A DNA stretch of 64,000 bases, taken from the NCBI GenBank assembly GCA_958295665.1, contig OY282558.1:28913045-28977044 (forward strand), read 5' to 3'. Positions 47,626 to 62,412 of the stretch are shown piece by piece. Within the stretch, counting starts at the first letter, position 1. Each line of letters begins with the position of its first letter. Both the position numbers and the translations under genes were made by a program. The DNA is from Tipula vernalis. Its lineage: Eukaryota > Arthropoda > Insecta > Diptera > Tipulidae. The notes under the pieces were generated by a model, which saw only the letters and a list, made by a program, of their open reading frames with translations, ran no database searches and was not told where the DNA came from.

Positions 47626-49931
47626 TCATATTTTTTGGGTTGCAGTATGCCAGCATATTTTCCTATTTTATGCTCACTCATTTAACAAACATTTATCTTT
47701 AACGGGATATTTTTATCCGTTTATCTTTTTACTAACCGAATTCAACATGATAAACTCTGGTTTTTTATTTTGAATAAGAAAGAAGTGATAATTTTCGGCT
47801 AAATGGTAATGTGGCAGAAATCAAAAAAAAATCATGAGTTTTCTGGGTTTCATTACCATGACAATTAAAACGTACGATTGGAAAACCATTTCCATCTCGA
47901 ACAAAAAAGAAAATGGATAATATGTGAACTAGTTGTTTGATGTATCTCTCGGTAGACTAAATCATCTACTCCTGTTGTTTTCGGCACAATCATAATTACC
48001 GTAAAAGTAAAGGAATAACAAAGAGTAGCCAAAACTGGAATAATATAAAGGTATCCATAATCATAGATAGGAAAAACACATTTTCGCTTTATTTTATTTT
48101 TAGGTCAGAAGCGAACTGTCTAAAATAAAAACATTTTAACTTTATATTTGGCTAGTCATTGGCCCCGTTCCTGAATTTAATAATTTTCTGTACTTATTAT
48201 GCCATTTTTCCATTATACGCGAATTTAAATAGGAAGCGAGGAAATAAAATAACATAAAATTTTATCGTTCTAGAATTGGAGTCATTAGTGTTCTTCTGCA
48301 ATAATTACAAGCAATAAATAACATATGAAATCAATTTCCCTAAGCATGCCTTCGGTAAAAATAAAAATTATAAACTAGCAAAAAATTCTGATTACCTTTT
48401 AGCATTTGTAGTACTCATATTTTATAAACAGTACCTTATGTATGTTCTACACTATAAAATACTAATGTCCACACATCAAATCAAAATAATCATAATAATA
48501 AAATAACAAAACGATTACTATGAATATTACTGGGTAAATAATAAATCACTTTCTACCCTCGCAACCCACACTTAATTTCACTTCACTTAATTTTCACTGT
48601 AGTTTTATTCATTGTGCATATGCAAATTAATTTTTAATCATTTTTATTATTCCTGCGAAAATCAATAAATTTTGAATTTGTGGCTGTAAAGTTGGGATGG
48701 TTATTGGCTAAGGCTATGAATTTAACGCTTGCAGTCTAATTTAAAATATTCCAATCACACAAAATATACAGAATGAAAATATTTAATTTTCCCATGAGCT
48801 TTTTTTCAGACTTCTAAACATAAAAATCTAAATAGAAATTCACACAGGATTTGACCTAATTCTAGTTTCTAATACAGAACCAACAACAAAAAATTAAAAA
48901 ATAACTGTTTTTGAATAAATTTTAATATTTGTTATTCGTTCGTTGAATATTATTAGATTTTTCATCAACAATAGGGCTTTTTGATACGCAACCAAATCGC
49001 ATATAGTAGACTCGTAAACTTGATTATGTACTACAGTAAAAACCTAACTATTTTTCTTTACATTCTTAAATAAAATAAATATTTTTACAAATAAATAATT
49101 TTGCGTGACTTCGAACGGAAAATCAAGTCTCGAGTAAGAACACAAAGTAATTTATTTTGTATGGGGTAGCAGTGAATCGGATTTTCTTTTGATGGAAAAT
49201 TACAATATATAATAACGTAACATTAATTTGACAGTTAGAAAATCGAAATATCGAGGTATGTTTAGAAATATGCAATTTTGTGGGTTGTTTGAGTACGGAA
49301 TGGTGTGTGACTTTATTGATGAACTTAACACGTTATTAAAAAATAATTGTATTCAGTTTTGGGTCACGAAATGTGGTAAATTGTTTGTTTAATAATTTAA
49401 CTAAGAAGTAAGTACTTTTTTTACTCCCAACGATAGAAAAGTTTCAAGAATAATGAATTAATATAGACCTTGCTTTCAAATTGTTTTAAATTAAGAAATC
49501 TTATGATAAACATAAAATTTAACAATGACAGGCTTAAAAAATATTTTCAAATATTTAAAGTTTATATAAATTGGGAAAGAGTTAAGAATAGCTTACATTA
49601 AGATGTGTAGATGTAGAAACATAAAATTATGATAATATCGTAATAATTATTTATGACATTTATGTGAGAAATTTTCCATTTAATCAGGGTATTAATTTTG
49701 TTGTCCGAATACTGCTACAATTTTTGGGTGATAATTTCCCCGCCTCTGTTGTTTTTATTTTAAAAATCGTTGAAAAATCCAAAAACTGTCATATTTGTGG
49801 CATTGTCGTACTATTTGCTTCTTATTCAAATGCGTCTTGATTTTAAATGTTTTAATTTACTACAAATTTCCGACATGAGCAAAAATGATCAATCGATGAT
49901 TATAGAAAAATTCAGTCGACTACATTCGTTT

Positions 49932-50109
49932 CAGATTTTATTCCTTTATCAAATTTCTAACAAACACTCAATTTCAAATTCAAATAAAAATAAATATTAA
50001 ATTAAAAAAGTGGCAAAGCCAAAATAATTGTGTTTTATTATATGTATAAAATCTTAAAATCGTTTGTTAGTGATTTTGGTCCACAAGTGAACAACAGACA
50101 TGTTAAACC
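49932..50109. repeat. Dispersed repeat, copy B
   Basis: Bases 49978-50109 match 13096-13216 directly, and about 49932-49966 match 13040-13075 in reverse complement. Copy B has small insertions (TATG in the TTATATGTATAAAATC part). Confidence 0.55.
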
Positions 50110-52287
50110 CGCGATCGTAAAACCCTATTAATCAATAAAATGTTACCTTAATCATCATACATAAACTATAATATTTCTTCTGAATCTGTCAAATAGTGTC
50201 ATAGGGAAAGACTATATGTAATACATAATTTGAATGAGTTATCAGTGAATTTTATACCAAAAATTATTACGTTTGGATATTTTTCACAGTAGGAACTAGT
50301 TCCAGAACTCATCATAATGAAATTTGGAAAATAAAATTATATCTAGATATTAAATTTTATAAACTCTCCACGAAAAAAACCTTTATAATTTTTAATTGCT
50401 ATAAAATATGAGTCATTAAGTTTGAATTCCGAAAGCTGCTTCAACTCTTCCAATAAATAAATTGTAAATAACGTTTCATGAAAACATTACCCTAAAAGCA
50501 TAATACATACTAATTTTTATCAAAGTTTATTAGTTTAAATATATTTATTTAATTAACCAAATTTGTTCATAAACATTGGAAAACATCCTAATGAAATTCG
50601 TCGCCTGACTGACGCAACTAAATTTTTTAAAACATTCTAAAAATAACGAACATGAATTTTTATGATTTATGATTTTTGGTGTTAGTCTTTGTTACCATTA
50701 TGCTGGAGGCTCGAAATTACTTAGCGTTTGTTTTGATCTTGACTTCTTTGAGGAATGTGTCAATTCATGTTAAGTATTGCCGAAAAATTAAATGCAGTAC
50801 ATTTTTTTTTTTCAATCTTACACAAATCAAAAAAAATTAAATTTTCTTTTATTCCACGTAACACGATAATTCCTATCCTAGACATTTACAAAACTTCAGT
50901 AAATTACTTTATTAATTGTCATAAACAACCTATAAAACTAGAAATTATCCACAGACAGCATAAATAAGAATTCAATTACCTTTATCGATCTAATTTTTAA
51001 TAATAGTAAAAACAGGGTAGTGAGAGAAAGAGGGCAAGTTGGATATAAATTGTATATGAACAATAAGTGTATTAATTATAGAAAGCTAGTCAATTATTAA
51101 AATTAGTAGATTTACAGAACCCTTATTTAATGTATAAAATGATAAATTAACCAAACACCATCTTTGGCACTAGTTAAGCTCATAAAAAATATGTATGTAC
51201 TCGTAAAATTGCCAAAGAAGATTTGAATTTAATATTCGCCGTTCGTTCGTACCAGCCACCAAACCACGTACAAATCCGAAAGATATTTTATTCGTTTAAT
51301 TATTTCATCTCCTAATTTTAAATTCATAGAATTTTTACCTTCTCGACCATGCAAATTTCATTTATTTAACATCTAGAAAGGAAGAACAAATAGTATGATA
51401 TTTATGTAGTCGTTGTCTTCCGATGTTATATTCCAGTCAAGGGAATTACGAGTATAATGCCTGTATGAGCTGCACAATTTTTTTTGTTTACGTGATGTGC
51501 AGAATATTGCGCCATTATAATATAGTTAAGAGTTGACAATGCTTCCATCAGATAAAGCCGAAAATATCACAGAATGATAGTTTTAGTTTTTCACGACGAG
51601 ATTTTGATAAAAATATAGACATAAATTTACTTCATCAAGCGATTAATATTGTTTAGTTTAGTTTTTAGTGCTACAGTATACCAAACTATGTATGTAATGC
51701 ATGTATGTACATATATAAACTAACAAAATATATGAACTGGGGATTCCTAAATAAATATAAAATTCGGGAGCAAAATAAAATATGCACATAAATAAATGAA
51801 AAAGGATGAAATGTATTCACAAAAAAATTGAAAAAGTTTGTCGTTTTTGTGGGGAAATTATATTGGTCCATTTGTGTTGTGGGTCAAATTTGGCGTTAGT
51901 TTACTCAATAAATTGAAGCTAAAGGGAAATTGACATATTTATACGATGTTATCTATTGAGTGTCATCTCTACATAATAGTAATTAACAAACATTTTGATA
52001 GACTCTGATAACAGCCGTATTCATGGTTTATACTATTTCATGGTCTCCGCGTGCTATCAGTGTGGTACAATCCGATTAAAGATTAGACAACAGTCCTCAA
52101 GTTACGTAAGGGATTCAATTCAAGTTTTTAATTTGTTTTTGGTGTTCGATGTTCTGCGTAGGAATTTCTGCCTTAATGTGGCTTTACGCGAATACACAAC
52201 TACAACCAGTACCAAGAAAGGAAGGAAAGGGATTTTTTAAGGGGATTGTTTTTTTAAAGGGATTAAAGTTGCGCTTAGGATTTTATA

Positions 52288-52345
52288 TCGCCATACACAA
52301 CCGCAAACACCTAGCACATTCACACAATACCTAATCGTAACATTT
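52288..52345 (-). repeat. Possible second SINE body fragment
   Basis: ACACAACCGCAAACACC...CTAATCGTAACATTTTTTCTTG resembles the body of the SINE-like unit at about 3898-3965 (…CCCAACCGTACCATTTGTTCTTG) over some 58 bases, roughly 65 percent by eye. The tRNA-like head is missing. Confidence 0.3.
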
Positions 52346-54394
52346 TTTCTTGTGTATGGATTGTTGCGGGATGTAACTATTGTTAAATTTAATCAATTCA
52401 AAAATAACACGTTTTTTTCATTATATTTTAGTTTTCATATCAAAATACTAATAAAACAAGGAATTTGGTATAGATTTAATTTATTAGAAGAGTTGCTTAA
52501 CTACAAGAACATACAAGACCAATTTCTTTGTGAACAGTTTTTCTGTGTCCGTCACATTAAAAATTGTCCTTGCCTAAGTTTGCGTATATTATTACTAAAC
52601 TGTGAATATAATTGATTAGCCAATTTCACGATTAAATTAAGTAATTGAACAAGACTTTTTTATGCCACGGATTAAACGAATTTATCTCAAAAAATTGTAC
52701 GATAATACAATAAAGCCTTTCAACTTTATAACAAATGATTGAAAAGTATTTGAATTTTTAATTAAAATCTTAAAAACAGTTATGAAATGATTTATTGAAG
52801 TGGTTGTTGTTCAATGCACCGCTTATTTACTCATCACATATAGATAAAATCTTTCTTGTTCAATGAAAAATGAACCAATTAGTTAACATTTTTCCGTTTC
52901 GATTAAAAGTCAACCCGATTAGTCAGTAATCGGCATCATTGGCATAACTACCAAAATAAATCACATAAACAATTATTGTTAGAAATTAGGAATGAACTAT
53001 CATCTTAACTTTCCTTCAATCAACAAAAACCCTAACTTGTTGAATAAATTAAAGGTCATTGCCGATCAATTCTTGAAAAGCTGCTCTAAATTTAACTAGA
53101 ACTGGAATTAAGTGAATCTAAATTAGAGTATATTTGAGGAGTAATCTTCGTCGATGATACTTAATTCCACTACAAATATTTAATAAAACCCTGTAATGTT
53201 AATACGTACATATATCATTCTCGACTTAGATGTTTATGTTTCTATTTAATTTACTATTGATCCTTCATTCAAGCGTTTCAACTTCCCAGAAATTATTAAA
53301 ATTGTATTATTGTTAAAATAACAATAAAAACATTTTCAGTAAATATTCGCAATATTGGAAATATAAGATATTCATAAACGTATATCTGTGAAATAATAAA
53401 TTACAAAATAAGAATTTCCTTTTTTCGAATAAAATATTAATATAGAACGAAAAAAATTCTGGGCAGTAAAATATTTAGAAATTTCATTAATTAAATAAGT
53501 TGATAAATTTAAACACGAAAAGAAAATTATTATTATCTTAGTTTTAAATCAACAAAAATCTAACCCTCAAAACTAATTTTTGAAACAGCACTAAGTTATC
53601 TCTATAAACTTCAATTCACACCCAATTATCGCTCACATAATGGGAAAAATAAAAAATAAAAAATTCAATCAATATATGTATGTATATGCATAAATAACAT
53701 ATACATATATTTATTGATAAGTTTAAATTAAAAAATAAAAAATAAAAAGTTTTACCATTTCCTTCCAACAAATTTCTTATAACATAAATCAACCAAAAAC
53801 CATCTTTTTTACTCGATTTCCAAATCAATAATTTATACAAAGATTTCAACAACCACAGATCAAATATAGATTTCACTTAGAAAACACAAAGAAAGCCTTC
53901 ACTTTATCATTAAATAAAAAATTTATTTTTCACTTAAAATCACTTTTCACATCACTTTAAAATTATTTTATTAAATTAATTTAAACTATTAATAAATATT
54001 ATTTTTTACTAAAGAACTTAAAACAACATATTGCACTACGGAAACCCGACGACGGCGTTCTATTCGGATCCATGGAAAAGCAGTAACTAAAGTTAAATTG
54101 TGAATGAGATAGTAAATATTGTATTTTAGTAATGAAAACGGCGCAAAGAAGGAAAAAAGAAAAACAGAGACAATTTTCGATGTCGGGAAAAATATTGAAA
54201 AATTTCTCTGAGCATTTAAGGGGAAATTGGAAAATTAGGAATGTATTTTATGTTTTTTTTTTTAATTTATCAACTGCACCACACGTGAATATCTCAACCT
54301 GGCCCGACATGAAAAACACTTACCTTAAAACCAGGAAAAGTTTACTACTTTATGGATGGAAAAATAACCGTAAATTCACATGGAAAAATTACAC

Positions 54395-54450
54395 ATACGT
54401 ATGTATGTATTATTAAACATACATGTATATATTTATGTATATATGTATAA
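54395..54450. repeat. TATG/TACA simple repeat
   Basis: Imperfect ACGTATGTATGTATT...ACATACATGTATATA, partly palindromic. Such repeats are common in fly introns. Confidence 0.75.
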
Positions 54451-56005
54451 AAATTTGTATATTCAAAAATGATTATAAAATATACAATAAGTACATAATG
54501 TACATTTAATCGAAAAATCAGATCACGTGAATTTTACTTCCATTTTCTTTCGATATCTTCTACAGAAAAATGTAAATTAAGCAATAAATTTGTGTATGTG
54601 CTTATACGTAAGATACGTCTACCATATGGAAAGTACCTAAAATATACAGGGGATGGGAATTTTCAGATAAAACAACGGGATTAAAATCTAACTATATTTC
54701 GTATATACATATATATAAAAGCGTTTTAGAACGAGTGAGAATCCTTTTAAAGAGGTGCAATGTATTTTGCGTTTTTAAAGAACATTTTCGTTCGTCGTCT
54801 GTTTAACCAGATTTTATAATTGAACGGATTTAAATGGATCAACAATCAAATTATGAGGTTTGAGAATGTTGTAAATTTGGAGATAAAAATAGATCCTGAA
54901 AATTTACGAGGTAACTTAAACAATTTATTTTTATTATTCGGGTGGTTTGAATTTTTCTTTATATTGTTTCGTTAAATTTATTCATTTCAATGAAACTCCA
55001 CGCAATTTATCATTACGGTAAAAGAAAACGAAGAAAATAGAAATAAAAAGAATTTGGAGAAAATTGAGCTCGTTTACGCTCCACTTGAAACCCGATTTAA
55101 TTTATAATAATAATAGTTTTCAGAAAGACTTTCAACAGATGCAGTTTTCAAGAAAAATGCAACGCCCGCATTTAAAATTAATGGCTTAACAAATTAAGGA
55201 AAAACTTCAAAAAAAATCAATATAACTAAAACTAGGTATTTTTGTTCTTCTCCATAAAATATTTTAATATTTTCATGAAATATTTCCCAACAGCTTTTTT
55301 ATTACGTCCAACAACACAGTAAAATATTATACAAATTTTCATTACACACTATACAATAAATTCTTGTGTATCATTGGGATAGGAATGCATTTTATATCTT
55401 TTTTCATAATATAGTGTATGTATTTGCAAATATGTTTTTTTAGTTTACAAACTATTCTTTACAAAAAAGTATTCCCAGACGACCACTATCGATACCGACT
55501 TATCTGAACAAAAGTAAAATTCATGATTACCATCTTTGTTGGCCACGAGTTTTCAAATAACACAAAAAACCTTTAAAAATTGCCAATTTTTTTCCATCAT
55601 GTAGGTAAAAACTGTCTGATTCTTTTACAAAATTAATTTTCAGTTCGTTTGCTTATTGAAAATGTACACATCCCCCAATCTAAATTTTGTTAGGATTTAC
55701 TCAAACAAAATGATTTACACCACACTTCCTATTCAAAATATGGGACAAAAAATTAAAAACGGAAAACCAATTAACTTATATTTTCAAAAAAAAAAAAAAT
55801 CGTGTAATTTAAATGATAAACATTAATCAAACTTTGTCCTTTTTCATACTTGTTGTGCTGTTTATTTTTATGTCGTTTGCTGAGTGAAAATTGTGCTTGT
55901 AAGAAATACGATATACTTATGTAAATGTTTATATTGAAGATGTGTGCAACCGCACCGGGACTGTTTATATGGACACACCTAACTAAACACCTCGAAAATA
56001 AAGCG

Positions 56006-56025
56006 TTCTCTAGAATTCTAGAGAA
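56006..56025. repeat. Perfect 20-bp palindrome
   Basis: TTCTCTAGAATTCTAGAGAA. The sequence ATGTGTGCA occurs on both sides of this region (starting near 55940 and 56030), so a segment of about 90 bases is framed by 9-bp direct repeats. It lacks the spaced GAA..TTC pattern needed for a heat-shock element. Confidence 0.7.
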
Positions 56026-59000
56026 AGAAATGTGTGCAGTAGACAATTTTTTGATTTAGAATGAAAAGGAATAGTATGTCTGTTCACTGACTAAATTAAA
56101 ATGAATGACCTTGAAATTTCCTCTAAAGTTTGCAACATTTTTTATTGTTGACCTTAACAAATCATAAAGAACAATAAAGTCGCGTCACTGCCCCACACAT
56201 ATTTAGCTAATTATTACTTATAATTTTAAAATTAGCTCATTTAATGTACCTGAAATAAATAAATAAAAAAAAATCATGTTACTATAAAATTGTACGTATA
56301 CTGTTCTTAAATTTATTTGAAAAGTTTCTCGGAAGTTACTAACAGTATTTCTCCAAATAAATATTATGATTTATATGATTTTATAACAAGGAGCGGAGAA
56401 AAGAAAAAAATTGTTTGCCCATTGTGAAACAGTCGGTGGTAAGGGATTATGATTATTTTAGATTGCATCAAAATTTATTTATGCAAGTTTTAATATTTTT
56501 AAATTTATTATAAAAGGGTCAAAAATTACCCCAAAACAAATCTAATATAGATGACTCTATAATATATAAAAATTAACAAACCCGAAACTATCTGAAATAA
56601 AATCCCCTTTACCATTTCCTGAATTAAATTGTAGATTATCTCGATTAAAACAGGCGCATAGAGATATTAATTTGATTATGGTGTTTAAAGTTTCTAAACC
56701 TAAACTTTTGGTTAACCTTAAATATTAACCGCAAATAAAATATGTCACAATGACTAAATTAGAATTTTCTTATTATACATATATATATATATAGAAAAAT
56801 CTCATTTTTAATTATGACCATCTGGGTTTGATGCCTATTTAAATGGGGGAACTTTTTGCAGATTCTACAAATTTTTAAGGTCTCTGACTTTTTGGTTTAA
56901 AATAAAATAGAAATTCTTTTTGACTGTTATGAATGCATGTGATCAAAATATCATACACTGTAAAAAAATATTGAATTGGCGTAAAGACAAAACAAATTAT
57001 TTATAATAAAAGGCACATACGCCCCAATTACCCCAAGTCATTCATGTCGCCTCAACATTCCTATGGTCGAAGTCGTTTCTTACGCCTCAAGTCACTTGAA
57101 ACGACAAATGTCACTTCAAATGTCATATCAATTTTACAAGTGACTAGAAGGGTTAAAATGGAACTTATAAGGTAGTTTATTACTATTTTTTTTTGTATAA
57201 AAACGTAATACATGTTTTTATGTTGATGTGTAAATATTGGTAATAATTTGTACGTAATTTCAACAATACCAATTTTGGCGCGACGTGACACGACTCTAAT
57301 CACGTTACTTAAAATCACACGACTATGACCGACGATGAAGCAATCATATTTATTTGTTTAATTAATAAATGAAAATTTATAGTTAGGGGAAAAAGAAAAT
57401 CAGATCGTGAAATTTTTGTGAGAAAATAATTTCGAAATTTCAAGGTTATATTTTGTGAATAAAAACTACTAACTGTAACATGTATACTCTTAAAGGAACA
57501 CCTGGAACACACGAACATTGTGGTTCACATCGGTATATATTGTATGTCGAAAATCCACAATCTACTTTATTTACGACATTTCCTGACTGCACCACACGAG
57601 GAACAAAGATATCTTGCTAACTATAAGTATATATAATATAGCTACTGTACGATAAATTTCCTGCTCATTCAATTGAAATAAAACATTTTTGTTTTCAGTT
57701 TACAAACTTTATAGTAATTTTAGTTTTATAAATAAATAATCATACAGGTAAAGTACATCATAAGTGGTTATGGTTTTTATGTGCTTACTACTATTTGCTG
57801 TTCTAAGGCTTTATCACCAACATTTTTTATTTAATTATATTCATTATTTTGTATAAATATAAATAAACAATGAAAGGTAGATTTTAATTATTAAATGTGA
57901 CAAATTGGTTCGTTGCTGAAATTTTTTAAATAAATATAAATATAATATATACGTGATTCACTTTCCGTGTCGTTGAAATGGGTGAACTGCATATCAACAC
58001 AACTATGTATTTATAGCAAATAACAATCGGTTTTAAAAAGAAATTAATTAAATTAAATATATTTTACAATCTTCAAAAAGAATTTTCATTTTGTTGTAAT
58101 GTAAGAAAAACAATTAGATTGTCGAAATATCGGAAATTTGTGTTGACAGATGGAGAAAAAAATATTTGTAAAGGATATAGTTTGATTGTTCCGCGTCGTC
58201 ATTCAAAATCAAAATGTCTTTCTGTACATTTTCCAAAAAGAATCTTCTCTCAAACTAAATCCAAATAATAACATACATTTGTTTCTATTAAGTAGTTGTC
58301 GAGTGAGATATGTGATTATAATTAGAATTTATTGAAAGAATTTAAAAAGAAAATAATTCTGGGTTTTTGTGTGGAAAAATTGTGTGGTTGTACGGTTTGG
58401 TAATTTCATTATAGTAGTTGTCTTTCATTATACTATATTATGTGATTTTAGGGTATTTACTATATTGGTAAATAATTTGTTATATTGTTATTGTAAATCC
58501 AAAGTGGATATCGAAGTTTAATCTGAAGATTTATGAACTTGAATGTTGACATAAAATATAATTTTTAGGGTGGACAGTTTATTGGTTTATTTATCGATGT
58601 TGGATTACAGATAGTTTAAGTGGTTTGTAGAAATTATAGAATATAGACTACGACATGTAAGAAAGGTATCAATTGTAAAATATAGTTTTAAATATTATAA
58701 GTTCGATTATTAGACATGATTGAATTTTTATTTCTTGGTTAATTTTCAATATAATAATTAGTCACACTATGACAAATTTAGAAATAAAACCCTCTATAAT
58801 AATTAATTTTTACTATACATACAAATTAATTTAGACTTTAAACTGTCAGAAATAATAATTAAACTAAATTTAAAAAAGAAATTAATTTAATTTAATTAAT
58901 AAATCAGATTCAAAAATGTAGAGCACATATGTGTATCAGTATTAAATTATTAATTCGTTTGCTGACAGATATCGATAATTCTGCTCGTTAAATTCAGTTA

Positions 59001-62000
59001 AAACCACCATATGTTTAAAATTCCATCTGATAATCTCTCTGGAATTCGACAGATTTATGTTATATTTTGAAGGTTAAGCATAAAAATATATAAATCTTGT
59101 ATATTGCAATTAATGGTTATTAGCAGTCTAATATACATAAAAACCAACAAAATGTTTGAATTAATGTTGCAGGAGGGAAAACCAACACAACAAAATTTCA
59201 TAGATTTTTATTTTATGTATTTCTATTTGAAAGAACGACCGAATAAAATCTAGATGTTAGAAACCCCATTATTATTTTCCTTTTATTTAATGTTAAGACT
59301 CATAAAAAAATAATATATAAAACGACAATGTATGTATAATCTTTGGAAAATTTGACAATATTTGTTTTTAAAGATTTTATCAGTAATTATAGAAGACAAT
59401 CGGGCGTATTTTCGGGTGTAGGTTGATTAATAAAAACATAAAACTAAATAAAAACTATATTTATATTTAGGTCGAGAGACGAGATTATAATGACGGTACT
59501 AACTGTCAGCATGACAGATATAATAGTTTGTTACTAAACGACGTTATGTATTTTGGTTTTAAATTTCTATTTCTAGAAATTTTATTGTCTTTCTACGGAA
59601 TCGAAATAGGTCGATTAGTGTTTAGAAGAAAATTGGATAATAATTTAAGTCCCGTGAGATATAACAAACTCTTAATCACTGCAGCTCGCACATTCGTCGA
59701 AAGAAAAAATCAATTCGAATTTAGGTTGATTAATTTAAATTTCAATATCGAAAAATGATCTACTAAAAATAAAATAAATATACACAAACCACAAAAAAAA
59801 AAAAAAACAGAAAAAACTACATACATCGCTTTGGGAAAAATTAAATTTAATTACAACAAAAAATAGTTTTTTTTTATTATAAACAAATAACTAATTTTAA
59901 CGTAAAATTATATGTACATTTGGTGATCGTTTTGGGCTCATGAGACATATTTAACTTTTTTTTGTCTACATACTTAATTATAATAATTAATTATAATTTT
60001 AATTTAAAAATGTATAACTAAACAAAAAATGTTGTGGTTAAAAATTTTAGTTCCATGTAATAATAACAACAAGTCACCATAAATTACGAATATGAAAAAC
60101 TGACAGAGTCAAAGCCGAAATCGATCGGGATCTGGGATAATGAGGCTTGTGGGGCGAAATTCATAATAAAGTTCAAAAAACTATTAATTATTGGTTTAAA
60201 AGTACGTCTTGAAATGGTTACCACCTAGGCCTCTGATAGTAAGTATAATAATTTTGTGCAATTTTCATTAAAAGCTTATCGTTGCACATCTGATATATCC
60301 TATTTTTTTGAAGGATTTTGAAATGCATTTCCTGACACAAATAAGATGTCTTTCTGATTTAAATAAAACTCAAAAAATTGTAATTTTATGTATGAAATCA
60401 GACAATTTATTATCACTCAATTTTTGAGCTAATTTGTATCAAAATTATATTTTATAAATGTTTAATTATGGAAGAGATTCACAGCTAACGCAAAACTAAA
60501 TAAATTAATTTGATCTTGAAAATAATTGAAAATTTAATGAACCTAAAGTGTTTTGCAATCGGAACACTGTCACGGACGACTTAAAATGTGAAATATATTG
60601 TAATCAGTTGTAAAAGTAACCATGTTGTAATGATTTTGTTGCAAAATATTTTCAAGTTACGAACTATCCGAAAATCTTTAAGCTTTATACAATGTTGTTT
60701 TCAATTAAAACGAATACTTAATGCCTAATTTTAGAGACTATGTAATATACATTCATAAAAAAGACCCTTAGTACTATATTATATCTAATTTCGTTACAAA
60801 TTAGTTCCACATTCTTGAATATACATACAACATTAAAAATATAAAATAAAAAAACAAACAACAAAATTTCAAATTTATGTTACAACATATTTTTATGTCA
60901 ATTTTAAAAAGAAAACAAAAATATTAGACAAATTATCACTTTTTATTCATATATGGTATGGTAGCACAAGCACCATGTAAGAACGACATAAGAATCCTAA
61001 AACACAAAGATCACAGAGTTTACAAAAAGTGAACAATAAATTTTAACAATTAAATTATTTATTATATGTTTGTACGTATGTTTTTATATAGAAGATGTGT
61101 TAATTATTTTTATTGCTGTTTTCCTAATTTGATTTATTTCGGCAAAGGAACATGAAAACCCCAAGTATCGTTACTTGGGTTCAATTTCTATTTATATTCG
61201 AAAAATTATGTAAATCATAAATATTAATTATCAAACCAAGTACTTAAAAGTATTTTTGTTTGGTTTAGAAGTATTTTACAATTCTATAAACATGTTATAC
61301 ATATTTATACATTATAAAGGGATTGTATAGAAGGTTGTTACTCTTTTTTTTTTTTGCTTTGACATGAAAATTATTGTGTATCTCTATAAATCTATATAAA
61401 TTATAAATTGAAAAACTACATTTTACTATCGTATCGTATTACAATTTTTTAAGAATATTTTATGAAACCGAATTTGTAAAACTTATAAATTTTAATTAGT
61501 TATTAGAACTAATTTGTTGGTACCGGATGTTGTACAATATTGTTTATTATATCGAATATGCATGGTATTAGAATTTAATTTGATGAATGAACTAGACTAA
61601 AAGGCTGTAACTCTTCCAAGATTACAAGCAATTACCACAATAGAATTAATTAGTTTATAAAAGGTTTAATATTTTTACAAAATACTAGAAGAAGGAAAGA
61701 AATTCTCGAATTCTTGATTTAATCCAAGAACATTAAAACAACTTCAAAGATCATATAATTCATGAAGCTAAGTTACGAATTAAGAGGGCAAGAGGTTGCC
61801 ATATATTTTAATTTTGCTTAAGCAGAGATAGCTTTAAACTTATAGGTTGAAGTAACATTATGTCCGATTTGAAAATATTTTTATGTAAATTTTAATTCTT
61901 ATTCTTATTTTTATCTATTGGTTTTTAATATCATTGTTTCTTACATTAATGTACTCAAGTCGGAAAATAAAACATTTCATAATTAACTAACAAAATAACA

Positions 62001-62412
62001 ACTAAACTGGCTCAATTGTCAAATAACCAGAAAAAGTATGGCCAAGTAATGACATTTCCTTCAGTTTCGATAATTATCACATACCCCAACTAACCACAGT
62101 GAAAATGTTCACTCCAACTGAAGGTAATGTGAAAATATCCAGCAACGGATGGACTATTAAATTAAACTTATAGCGAAACTCAAGTTTTAATAAATAAATT
62201 TAACGACAGAAGTTTATCCAATAATAAATAATAAACATATGCAAATGACCAAATTGGACCAATTGTTTATCGACATTTGCCGCTCAAGTAACGGTCAGAG
62301 ATTTTGTATTAATCGTTTATCACTTGAAATAGGTTAAGTGTTATCTAGCCTTATGGAATTCTTTTATTTTTTACCTACAAATACTTAGCTTTTGAACCAT
62401 GTAATACCATAA

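Noticed and set aside
47570..47773. 67-codon plus-strand frame
   Set aside because: Antisense to the Penelope-like fragment for part of its length and without recognisable domains elsewhere.
56006..56025. Heat-shock element
   Set aside because: The GAA and TTC blocks abut or are four bases apart, instead of the required two-base spacing.
57061..57518. Two minus-strand frames and a plus-strand MTDDEAIIF start at about 57325
   Set aside because: The acidic start recalls transposon nucleases, but the frame stops after 15 codons and no terminal repeats are visible.
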